From positions 1 to 46,211 of the forward strand of contig DASWHF010000030.1 of the NCBI GenBank assembly GCA_036393295.1: a DNA stretch of 46,211 nt. Reading direction: 5' to 3'. Positions 7,699 to 13,987 of the stretch are shown here, one piece after another. A program made the position numbers and the translations under genes. A model generated the notes under the pieces. It saw only the letters and a list, made by a program, of their open reading frames with translations, did not search any database and had not been told where the DNA came from. The stretch's first letter is position 1. Each line of letters starts with the position of its first letter. Origin of the DNA: DASWHF01 sp036393295 (lineage in GTDB: Bacteria; Pseudomonadota; Gammaproteobacteria; Acidiferrobacterales; UBA6901).

Positions 7699-8394
7699 AT
7701 GAGCTCGCCAGACGCCAAGCCCCACCGACCGGTGCGCAGCTTCGTGCGCCGCGAGGGCCGCATGACGCCGGCGCAGCGCCGCGCGCTGGAGGAATTCTGG
7801 CCGCGCTACGGCGTGCCGTCCGGTGAGCACGCGCTGGATTTCGCGGCGCTGTTCGGGCGGCGCACGGAACCCGTCCTCGAGATCGGCTTCGGCAACGGCG
7901 ACGCGCTGCTGGCGATGGCCGGCGCCCATCCCGAGCGCGACTTCCTCGGCATCGAGGTGCACCGCCCCGGTGTCGGCCGGCTGCTGATGGGTCTGGCCGA
8001 ACGCGGGCTCGCCAACGTGCGCGTGATGTGCGACGACGCCAAGCAGGTGCTGGAGCGGCAGATCCCGGACGATTCCCTGAGCGCGGTGCATCTCTATTTC
8101 CCCGATCCCTGGCCGAAGTCGCGTCACCACAAGCGCCGGCTGGTGCAGGCCGGGTTCGTCGAGCTGGTGCGGCGCCGGCTCGCGCCCGGCGGCCTGTTCC
8201 ACCTGGCGACCGACTGGGAGCACTACGCCGATCACATGATGGAAGTCATGATCGCCGCGCCCGGTTTCGAGAACACCGCCGGGTCGAAGCAGTACGCCCC
8301 GCGGCCCGGGCACCGGCCGCTGACCCGGTTTGAGCGCCGCGGGCAGCGGCTCGGGCACGGCGTGTGGGACCTGATCTTCCGCCGCGTGGCGTAA
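7699..8394 (+). CDS. trmB: tRNA (guanine-N7)-methyltransferase TrmB
   Basis: A 231-residue SAM-dependent enzyme that methylates G46 of tRNA. The SAM-binding motif PVLEIGFGNGDALLAMA is at about residues 55-71, followed by GIEVHRPGVGRLL. The family signature LYFPDPWPKSRHHKRRLVQ lies at about 133-151, and FHLATDWEHYADHM follows. The start at 7699 (ATGAGCTCGCC) gives the normal length. In many gammaproteobacteria trmB lies next to thiG, and here it follows thiG after the inverted repeat. No anomaly is seen. Confidence 0.96.
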   Translation: MSSPDAKPHRPVRSFVRREGRMTPAQRRALEEFWPRYGVPSGEHALDFAALFGRRTEPVLEIGFGNGDALLAMAGAHPERDFLGIEVHRPGVGRLLMGLAERGLANVRVMCDDAKQVLERQIPDDSLSAVHLYFPDPWPKSRHHKRRLVQAGFVELVRRRLAPGGLFHLATDWEHYADHMMEVMIAAPGFENTAGSKQYAPRPGHRPLTRFERRGQRLGHGVWDLIFRRVA

Positions 8395-8460
8395 GGAAAC
8401 TCCGCGCTTTCGGACTACTGAGCAGAATGCCAAGCAATCCATACCCGCGTCTGCGTGATT

Positions 8461-8610
8461 CCTTCTCCCTCGGGGAGAAGGTCGGGATGAGGGCGGTCTT
8501 TCGGAGCCGTCGGCCCTCACCCCATCCCTCTCCCGGAGGGAGAGGGGGAGCGGGACAACGTCTCTTCGTATGGTCGGCCCTCACCCCGGCCCTCTCCCGA
8601 GGGGAGAGGG
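8461..8610. repeat. Three copies of a CCCTCACCCC...CTCTCCC palindromic repeat
   Basis: The gap between trmB and the DUF3047 gene holds three related units of about 33 bp. Copy A, 8461-8493, is in inverted orientation. Copy B, 8514-8546, and copy C, 8578-8610, are direct. Each contains a small hairpin (CTCTCCCGGAGGGAGAG in B and CCTCTCCCGAGGGGAGAGG in C). Copies A and B face each other and could form a large stem. This is a common class of dispersed palindrome in high-GC proteobacteria. Confidence 0.8.
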
Positions 8611-8669
8611 AGAAAACCTTGCGCGCTCGTCGGCGGCTGGATCGGCAAGTACGGCGGCCGATCGTGCGA

Positions 8670-9395
8670 ATGACGATTCTGCTCGGCGGTGTCCTGCTTG
8701 CGGTGGCCACCGCGCCAGCGGACGACACCGCATTGACTGTCGGGGCGTTCTCGGCGCAGCCGCCCGGCGGCGCGCTGCCGGACGGCTGGCGGCCGCTCCA
8801 CTTCCGCAATATCGACCGCCACACCCGCTACGCGCTGGTGCGCGACGGCGGGCAGGTCGTGGTGCAGGCGAGCGCCGAGGCTTCGGCGTCCGGGCTGGTG
8901 CGCGAGATGACGATCGATCCGCGCGAGCATCCGCGGCTGGCGTGGCGCTGGAAGATCGGCAACGTGCTGGAGAAGGGCGACGTGAGCCGCAAGGACGGCG
9001 ACGACTATCCGGCGCGGGTGTACGTCACCTTCGCCTACGATCCCACGCGGGTCGGCGCCTGGGAGCGCGCCAAGTACGAGGCCGCGAAATTCTTCTACGG
9101 CCACTATCCGCCGCTGCGCTCGATCAATTACATCTGGGAGAGCCGCGCGCCGGTCGGCACGGTGGTGCCCAACGCCTACACCGAGCGGGTGCGCATGATC
9201 GTGCTGCGCAGCGGCGCCGGTGAGGCGAACCGCTGGGTCGGCGAGGAGCGCGACCTGGTCGCCGATTACCGCGCCGCCTTCGGCGAGGAACCCCCGACGA
9301 TCTCCGGCATCGCCATCATGACCGACACCGACAACACCGGCGAGCGCGCCACCGCCTGGTACGGCGATATCCGGTTTTTGTCGCGAGCTCCCTGA
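8670..9395 (+). CDS. DUF3047 domain-containing exported protein
   Basis: A 241-residue protein with a short signal-like N-terminus (MTILLGGVLLAVATAPADD), so probably periplasmic. The body matches the DUF3047 family: RLAWRWKIGNVLEKGDVSRK, KDGDDYPARVYVTFAYD and ISGIAIMTDTDNTGERATAW with a final YGDIRF are typical. The fold is probably a beta-sandwich; no enzymatic role is known. The start at ATG 8670 was chosen because it begins the signal peptide and lies just after the repeats; GTG 8664 is an alternative. It has no obvious operon partner. Confidence 0.8.
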   Translation: MTILLGGVLLAVATAPADDTALTVGAFSAQPPGGALPDGWRPLHFRNIDRHTRYALVRDGGQVVVQASAEASASGLVREMTIDPREHPRLAWRWKIGNVLEKGDVSRKDGDDYPARVYVTFAYDPTRVGAWERAKYEAAKFFYGHYPPLRSINYIWESRAPVGTVVPNAYTERVRMIVLRSGAGEANRWVGEERDLVADYRAAFGEEPPTISGIAIMTDTDNTGERATAWYGDIRFLSRAP

Positions 9396-9406
9396 AACCC
9401 CGCCCG

Positions 9407-9457
9407 TCATTGCGAGAGCGCGAAGCGCCCGCGGCAATCTCTGTGAGCGCCCTGAGC
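9407..9457. repeat. Dispersed repeat, copy 1 (TCATTGCGAG...GCGGCAATCT)
   Basis: A unit of about 51 bp that includes TCATTGCGAGAGCG and GCGCCCGCGGCAATCT, nearly repeated in the same orientation at 10487-10537. The two copies flank the metallo-beta-lactamase-fold gene. The unit resembles the TCATTGCGAG type of palindromic element found scattered through bacterial genomes. Copy 1 lies just after the DUF3047 stop codon. Confidence 0.75.
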
Positions 9458-9587
9458 CTTAAGAGCACCTAACAAAATGAGAAACGGGTGTAGGGTGCGT
9501 CCCACGCACCGCTTAATATTTCGGTGCGCAGGGCGCACCCTATGGTTCGGCGTTGAATGCGAGGTCTTTTTGTTAGGCACTCTAAGG
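9457..9587. repeat. MITE-like element with imperfect terminal and internal inverted repeats
   Basis: The ends CCTTAAGAGCACCTAACAAA (9457 on) and TTTTTGTTAGGCACTCTAAG (9567-9587) are imperfect inverted repeats of about 21 bp. Inside lies a second inverted pair, TAGGGTGCGTCCCACGCACC (9491-9510) against CGGTGCGCAGGGCGCACCCT (9522-9541). The right end reaches into the last codon of the metallo-beta-lactamase-fold gene, whose TAG stop is at 9582-9584. There is no coding capacity. The nested structure suggests a miniature element or a composite palindromic repeat. Confidence 0.65.
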
Positions 9588-10544
9588 AACGAAGCAGTCC
9601 AGATCGTTGGCAAACTGCACCGGGCCGGTGTACTTGGTCCGGACGGCCGCGAGCGTCTCGTCCTCGCGCCCGAGCGTGCGCAGCATGCGGTGCGACAGCA
9701 CCAGGCTCTTCACCTTGGCCTCGGCGGCGATCGCGCCGATGACCGACGGCGGCATGTGCAGGCTGCGCTCGACACCGCCGGCGCCCTCGGGCACGGCATT
9801 ATGCGCGATCAGCAGGTCGGCATTGCGCGCCAGCGTGGCGAGGCCCTCGCCCCGGCCGTTCATGTCGCCGCTCCACACCACGCTCCGGCCGCCGGCCTCG
9901 ATGCGCCAGGCGAGCGCCGGCACCTGGCCGTGGGCGACGGCGGCGGCGGCGATGCGCAGCCGGCCGTTCTCGTGGATCACGCCCTGGCGCAGTTCGCGCG
10001 GGTTCACGTCGTACGGCTTGAGCTTGTAGGTGTCCTTGCCGAGCGGGCTCAGGAACTCGCCGAGATAGCGATAGGCGCCGCGCGTGCTGTCGAACAGCGT
10101 GCGCACGAAGGTCACGGTCGAGGGCATGAACTTGTTGCCGACCGGGCCGTAGACCGGCAGCGGCGCCGTGCGCTCCTCGAAAAACGACGACTTGATGAGC
10201 GCCGGAAGGTCGGCGGTGTGGTCGGCGTGCAGGTGCGTCAGCAGGATCGCGTCCAGGTCGGCGACGCGCGCGCCGCTCTCGCCGAAGCGCAGCGCCGCGC
10301 CGCCGCCGAAATCGACCAGCGCGCGCGCCTTGCCGTCCAGCCACAACAGGTAAGCGCTCGACGCGCGCCGGTCCGCGAGCTCGGGTCCGCCCGAGCCGAG
10401 CACCTGCACCGCCGCGCCCTTGCCCGGGCAGGGCTGGGCCGCCGCCATGCCCGGCCAGGCGAGCAGCGTCAGGACGACCGGCGGGGTCAGTGCGAGGGCG
10501 CGCAGCGCCCGCGGCAATCTCCGTGAACACCCTGAGCGCCTCAC
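9582..10544 (-). CDS. Exported metallo-beta-lactamase-fold hydrolase
   Basis: A 320-residue protein with an N-terminal signal peptide (basic n-region to about residue 14, core LTPPVVLTLLAWPGMAAAQ) and an MBL fold. The metal motif HxHxDH is seen in LLTHLHADHTADLP, and later ligand regions are SVVWSGDMNGRG and LVLSHRMLRTLG. It resembles the RNase Z/arylsulfatase-like MBL branch, but its export makes a role in tRNA processing unlikely, and the substrate is unknown. The GTG start at 10544 overlaps the rof stop (GTGA); TTG at about 10523 is an alternative. Part of the signal peptide is encoded by a dispersed repeat (10487-10537). The stop codon lies in the right end of a MITE-like element. Confidence 0.75.
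   Translation of the reverse strand: MRRSGCSRRLPRALRALALTPPVVLTLLAWPGMAAAQPCPGKGAAVQVLGSGGPELADRRASSAYLLWLDGKARALVDFGGGAALRFGESGARVADLDAILLTHLHADHTADLPALIKSSFFEERTAPLPVYGPVGNKFMPSTVTFVRTLFDSTRGAYRYLGEFLSPLGKDTYKLKPYDVNPRELRQGVIHENGRLRIAAAAVAHGQVPALAWRIEAGGRSVVWSGDMNGRGEGLATLARNADLLIAHNAVPEGAGGVERSLHMPPSVIGAIAAEAKVKSLVLSHRMLRTLGREDETLAAVRTKYTGPVQFANDLDCFVP
10487..10537. repeat. Dispersed repeat, copy 2, inside the signal-peptide coding region
   Basis: About 51 bp nearly matching 9407-9457 in the same orientation, with TGCGAGGGCGCGCAGCGCCC followed by GCGGCAATCTCC. It lies in the first codons of the metallo-beta-lactamase-fold gene, read on the minus strand as RRLPRALRALAL. The repeat thus contributes to the n-region and early core of the predicted signal peptide. 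Confidence 0.7.
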
Positions 10545-10801
10545 AACACCTCCGCGTGCCGGATGCGGTCCAGCCGCACCTCGCGCCGGATGCCATCGGC
10601 GTCGCGCAGGATCAGGAACTCCCCGCCGTCGCGCGTTTCCAGGTTGAGCGGCGTGACTTCCTGCTCGTAGGACACGTTGCCGTCCTGCCAGCCGAGCTTG
10701 AGGCGGTTGCGGTGCATGATGGTGATCTCGTAGAAATCGTAGCGGGCGCATGGGATGGGCACATAGCCGGCGCCGGGCCTGCGGGTATCACTCGTCGTCA
10801 C
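10541..10801 (-). CDS. rof: Rho-binding antiterminator Rof (YaeO family)
   Basis: An 86-residue protein matching the Rof family. YVPIPCARYDFYEITIMHRN at about residues 14-33 corresponds to YxPIxCxxYDxxE in E. coli Rof, and the C-terminal half (LRDADGIRREVRLDRIRHAE) to its RELRLDKI segment. Rof binds the transcription terminator Rho and reduces termination. The GTG start at 10801 was chosen because it restores the conserved N-terminus and the usual length of 84-86; the first ATG would cut off the YxPIxC motif. It overlaps the CPXCG gene by 14 bp and the next gene by 4 bp. Confidence 0.85.
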   Translation of the reverse strand: MTTSDTRRPGAGYVPIPCARYDFYEITIMHRNRLKLGWQDGNVSYEQEVTPLNLETRDGGEFLILRDADGIRREVRLDRIRHAEVL

Positions 10802-10976
10802 GCGCCACCTCCACCGCCAACAGGCGGCCGTCATGGTCCACGCGCAGCTCGATCTCGATCGGCCGGCAGCACACCGGGCAGTCCTCGACATAGGCCTGGC
10901 TGCCGGCGGAGCAGTCCACGCCGGTCTCGAACGACTCGCCGCAATACGGGCAGGACAGGGTTCGGGTTTCGATCAT
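10788..10976 (-). CDS. CPXCG motif-containing cysteine-rich protein
   Basis: A 62-residue zinc-ribbon-like protein. Two cysteine pairs are visible, CPYCGES at residues 9-15 and DCPVCCRP at about 32-39, followed by IEIELRVDHDGRLLAVEVAR. This matches the conserved CPXCG family of unknown function, common in gammaproteobacteria. It is upstream of rof and overlaps it by 14 bp, so the two are likely translated together. A link between this small zinc protein and Rho-dependent termination is only suggested by the neighbourhood. Confidence 0.85.
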   Translation of the reverse strand: MIETRTLSCPYCGESFETGVDCSAGSQAYVEDCPVCCRPIEIELRVDHDGRLLAVEVARDDE

Positions 10977-11026
10977 GAGGGGAATTCTAGCACCCCCGCC
11001 GCGCGCCGCGGCCGGGCCGGCGGCGA

Positions 11027-12106
11027 TCATGGCGCCGGCAGCGCGTGCAGGCCGCCGCGCAGCGCCGCCGCCCGGAAGCCCCGCCCCCGCAGCAGCGCCG
11101 CCGCGGCGGCGGCGCGGCGGCCGGTGTTGCAATAGCACAGGTAATCGCGATCGGGGTCGAGCTCCGCCAGCGCCTCGCCCAGGTGCTGCAGCGGCGCGAG
11201 CTGCGCGCCCGGGATGCGGTCGTGACTGTGTTCGGCGGGGTGGCGGACATCCAGCCACTGGGCGCGTCCGCAGTCGGCGCGCGCCAGGGCGTCTCGCGCC
11301 TCGATCCACGGCGGTTCGCCCGCGCGCGTGAGCGCCGCGTAATCGGCGCGCGCCAGCCGCCACAGCCGGCCGGGCGTGGTCATCGCTACCGACGCGCCGT
11401 ATCGCCCCGTGGGGTCGAGCGCCTCCTCGCCGAAGCTCGCGCCGGGGCCGAGCGGCACGATCGCCGCGCGCCGGCGCCGGTCGGTCTCGCGGATCTGCGC
11501 GGCCTCGCCCTCGGCGATGATGTAATAGTCGCCGCCGGCCTCGCCCTCGCGCACCACCATCTGGCCGGCCTTGACCGCGACCGGCTCGAGACAGGCGAAC
11601 AGGTCGTCGATGCGCTCCGGCGGCACGGCGCGCAGCGGCAGCACGCGTTGCAGGCGCGCAAGGCCGTCGTGCACGGCGCCGCCGCAGGTCGAGCGGAAGT
11701 GCGCGTACTGGTCCCAGAGCAGGGCGACGTCGAGGCTGTCGTAGTCGAGCCGCAGGATCTCCGCCTCGCCGAGCGTCATCGCCGAGGCCTGGCGCGGCTG
11801 TTTGTCGGCGATCGGATGGCGCAAGGCGTCGTTGTCGCCGTTGCGCGCGACCGCGAGCAGGCGCGCCGGCCCGGGTCCGCCTCCGGTCAGCAGCAGCTCG
11901 CCGCGCAGCAGGTAAATCGCGCAGTCGTCGCGCTCGCCCTCGCGAAACAGGTTCAGGCCGGCGGGGACGCGCTCGCGGGTGCAGCACGCTACGAGCTCGG
12001 CGCGCCGGGCGGCGCTGAGTGCCGCCAGCGGCTCGAGCGTGATCAGCCGGTGTTCGTCGATCGGGCCGCGCCGGGTGGGCGCCGGTGCGGTAATGTCGTA
12101 ACGCAT
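11027..12106 (-). CDS. Double cyclic-nucleotide-binding-like domain and rhodanese fusion
   Basis: A 359-residue cytoplasmic protein. Residues about 15-130 form a degenerate CNB-like domain (AGLNLFREGERDDCAIYLLRG). Residues about 150-255 form a second CNB domain (VVREGEAGGDYYIIAEGEAA, PGASFGEEALDPTGRYGASV). In the second, the arginine that normally binds the cyclic phosphate (FGExAL...RAA) is replaced (RYGASV), so classical cAMP binding is doubtful. Residues about 265-359 form a rhodanese domain with active-site loop CYCNTGRRA, so the sulfur-accepting cysteine is present. The start at ATG 12106 precedes the first CNB domain. It is divergent from lexA. The substrate and ligand are unknown. Confidence 0.8.
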   Translation of the reverse strand: MRYDITAPAPTRRGPIDEHRLITLEPLAALSAARRAELVACCTRERVPAGLNLFREGERDDCAIYLLRGELLLTGGGPGPARLLAVARNGDNDALRHPIADKQPRQASAMTLGEAEILRLDYDSLDVALLWDQYAHFRSTCGGAVHDGLARLQRVLPLRAVPPERIDDLFACLEPVAVKAGQMVVREGEAGGDYYIIAEGEAAQIRETDRRRRAAIVPLGPGASFGEEALDPTGRYGASVAMTTPGRLWRLARADYAALTRAGEPPWIEARDALARADCGRAQWLDVRHPAEHSHDRIPGAQLAPLQHLGEALAELDPDRDYLCYCNTGRRAAAAAALLRGRGFRAAALRGGLHALPAP

Positions 12107-12175
12107 TTTTACGCCTGGACTTTCCGCCGCGATGGTAACAGCTTGACCGGGCGTTTGCATGAGCGCAGGTGCGGC

Positions 12176-12204
12176 TTGCCGCGGCGTTTTCGATTGGTTA
12201 TGCT
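12176..12204 (+). promoter_or_regulatory. Predicted sigma70 promoter of lexA
   Basis: TTGCCG at 12176-12181 and TATGCT at 12199-12204 are separated by 17 bp. The expected transcription start is near 12211, leaving a very short leader before the lexA ATG at 12228. The position fits the likely operator just downstream. It is a sequence match only. Confidence 0.5.
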
Positions 12205-12210
12205 CGGCGA

Positions 12211-12225
12211 GAACAAAAGGAGAAC
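12211..12225 (+). promoter_or_regulatory. Candidate LexA operator GAAC-N7-GAAC
   Basis: GAACAAAAGGAGAAC is a direct repeat of GAAC with a 7-bp spacer. It lies at the expected transcription start, with the lexA start codon 2 bp further on. GAAC/GTTC-N7 direct repeats are the known LexA target in Alphaproteobacteria, not the palindromic CTG-N10-CAG of E. coli. The site overlaps the ribosome-binding site AAGGAG, so part of the match is explained by that, and chance cannot be excluded. Confidence 0.4.
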
Positions 12226-12227
12226 AA

Positions 12228-12869
12228 ATGCTCACCGACCGGCAGGCCGAGGTCTACGACTTCATCCGGGCCTACACCGAGCGCCACGGCGTCGCGCCCA
12301 AGCTCAGGGAGATCGCCCGCCACCTCGGCATCCGCTCGCGCGGCAGCGTGCACCGTTACCTGCGCGCGATCGCCGACGCCGGGCTGATCGACATCGAGCC
12401 GCAGCGCGCCCGCGGCATTCGTCCCCGCAGCAATCGTACGGAGCCGCCGCGCCGCGCGCGCCGCGCGGCGCGGCCCACGACGCTGCCGCTGCTCGGCCGC
12501 ATCGCCGCCGGCCGGCCGATCGAGGCGATCCCCGACCAGGACGAGATCGACTTGAGCGAGTTCTTCATGGGCCCCGGGCGCTTCGTGCTGCGCGTGCAGG
12601 GCGATTCCATGATCGAGGCCGGCATCCTCGACGGCGACATGGTGATCGTCGAGAGCCGCGAACGCGCCCGCGACGGCGACATCGTGGTCGCGCTCATCGA
12701 CAACGAGGAGGCGACCCTCAAGCGCATCCAGCACCATGCCGACGGCTCGATCACCCTGCGCCCGGCCAACGCGGCGCTCAAGCCGCTGCGCATGACCGGC
12801 GGGCGCGTGCGGGTCCAGGGCGTGGTGGTCGGGCAGTTCCGTTCCTACCGCGCGCCGGGGTCGCGATGA
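12228..12869 (+). CDS. lexA: LexA-family SOS repressor
   Basis: A 213-residue LexA. The winged-helix DNA-binding domain is at residues 1-70 (LTDRQAEVYDFIRAYTERHG, then the recognition region RSRGSVHRYLRAI). The self-cleavage bond is Ala94-Gly95 in GRIAAGRPIEAI, and the Ser127/Lys165 catalytic dyad lies in QGDSMIEAGILDGDMVIVES and ATLKRI. A basic linker (about 66-84, RTEPPRRARRAARP) joins the domains. The start at 12228 has a good AAGGAG site; a longer in-frame start at 12159 would lie upstream of the predicted transcript start. The stop overlaps the next gene (ATGA). The recognition helix differs from E. coli LexA, in keeping with a different operator. It could be a second LexA paralogue. Confidence 0.93.
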   Translation: MLTDRQAEVYDFIRAYTERHGVAPKLREIARHLGIRSRGSVHRYLRAIADAGLIDIEPQRARGIRPRSNRTEPPRRARRAARPTTLPLLGRIAAGRPIEAIPDQDEIDLSEFFMGPGRFVLRVQGDSMIEAGILDGDMVIVESRERARDGDIVVALIDNEEATLKRIQHHADGSITLRPANAALKPLRMTGGRVRVQGVVVGQFRSYRAPGSR

Positions 12870-13789
12870 GTCGCGCCGCCGCCGGCTGCTACTGGCCGCG
12901 CGCCCTGATTCACGTCGATGCCGCCGGCCGCGCCGGCGCGCTCGACGCGGTGCGCGCGGTCGTGGCGCCCTGGCCGGTCGACGTCCGGACCCTGCCCGGG
13001 ACCGCGCTCGACATCGACGTCACCCACTGCCAGACCCGGGCCGGTGCGCCCGAGCTGATCGGTCGCCGGCTGCTGGACGCCGTGCGGCGCGACGATCCCG
13101 GCGTGTCGCTCGCGCTCGGCATCGCGCACGACCCGCTGGTGGCGCGGCTCGCGGCGGCACTGTCGCGCGGCGGGCGCGACGCCATGACCGTGATCCCGCC
13201 GTGGGAGGCGCGCGAACGGCTCGGCGACCTGCCGCTCGACTTGATCGACTTCGTCGACCCGCGGCTGCTGACATTTCTGTCACTGGCCGGCGTGCGCCGC
13301 TGCGGCGAGGTCGCGGCGTTGCCGGTGGCCCTGCTCGAACGGCGATTCGGCGTCGCGGGCCGGCGACTGTGGCTGTTGTGCCGCGGCCGCGACAGCGCGG
13401 GCGCGGTCGACGAGCCGGTCGCGCCGCGCGCGCTCGTGCACGCCGCGGTGCTGCCGCCGCGCACCGACCGGCCGCGCACCATCGAGGCCTATCTGCGCCA
13501 CGGCTGCCGCCTGCTGACGCGCCGCCTGCGGCGCCTGGGCCTGGAGGCCGGCAGCCTGCGTGCGACGCTGCGCTATGTCGGCGACGACGGCGCCGCGGAA
13601 AGCGCCTTGGTCCGGCGCGTCGACCTCGGACCGGTGCCGGTGGACGCCGTGCGCTATTTCGAGCCGTTGCGCGCCGCTCTGCATCCCGAGCTCGGCTGGC
13701 GGGCCGTGAGCCACGCCTGGCTCGCCGCCGAGCGTCTGCGTGGCGCCGGCGGTCAGCTGGATCTGTTCATCGCCGGGCGCGCCGCCTGA
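12866..13789 (+). CDS. Truncated Y-family DNA polymerase-like (ImuB-like) protein
   Basis: A 307-residue protein with the outline of a Y-family polymerase but a shortened catalytic part. Residues about 12-18 (RALIHVD) recall the first Y-family strand. The region that should hold the fingers is missing, and the SxDExxLD motif has become LPGTALDIDVT (43-53). The following segments match: SLALGIAHDPLVARLAAALS (81-100), then a helix-hairpin-helix-like LTFLSLAGVRRCGEVAALP and a C-terminal little-finger-like half. Without the acidic residues it is unlikely to polymerise, as is proposed for ImuB. It starts in the lexA stop codon, so it is probably SOS-regulated. The C-terminal QLDLF, close to the QLxLF clamp-binding motif, lies at about 300-304. 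Confidence 0.75.
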   Translation: MSRAAAGCYWPRALIHVDAAGRAGALDAVRAVVAPWPVDVRTLPGTALDIDVTHCQTRAGAPELIGRRLLDAVRRDDPGVSLALGIAHDPLVARLAAALSRGGRDAMTVIPPWEARERLGDLPLDLIDFVDPRLLTFLSLAGVRRCGEVAALPVALLERRFGVAGRRLWLLCRGRDSAGAVDEPVAPRALVHAAVLPPRTDRPRTIEAYLRHGCRLLTRRLRRLGLEAGSLRATLRYVGDDGAAESALVRRVDLGPVPVDAVRYFEPLRAALHPELGWRAVSHAWLAAERLRGAGGQLDLFIAGRAA

Positions 13790-13905
13790 TCGCGGATCAC
13801 CGGGCGGATTCCCGGCGCCGGATCGCTTCCATATTATTGACCTGGATTCCCGGGCCGGCGTGGTCCATAGTCATGGCGTTCGTGCCGGCGGCCGGACCGC
13901 GGCGC

Positions 13906-13933
13906 TTGTGGCCGGCACCGATATCATTATAAT
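13906..13933 (+). promoter_or_regulatory. Predicted sigma70 promoter for the H1-like gene
   Basis: TTGTGG at 13906-13911 and a perfect TATAAT at 13928-13933 are separated by 16 bp. Transcription would start near 13940, at the base of the hairpin at 13939-13962. This is one of the clearest promoter matches in the window. Confidence 0.6.
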
Positions 13934-13938
13934 CATCC

Positions 13939-13962
13939 GCGGCCCGCAGCCCTGCGGGCCGC
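13939..13962 (+). promoter_or_regulatory. 5'-leader hairpin (11-bp stem)
   Basis: The perfect inverted repeat GCGGCCCGCAG/CTGCGGGCCGC has only two bases between the arms. It lies just after the predicted -10 box, so it would form at the very 5' end of the mRNA, about 25 nt before the start codon. Such hairpins can protect mRNA from RNase E/RppH; an operator is the other possibility. There is no following T-run, so a terminator is unlikely. Confidence 0.5.
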
Positions 13963-13987
13963 ACCCAACGCGTAACAGGAGGCTGTC

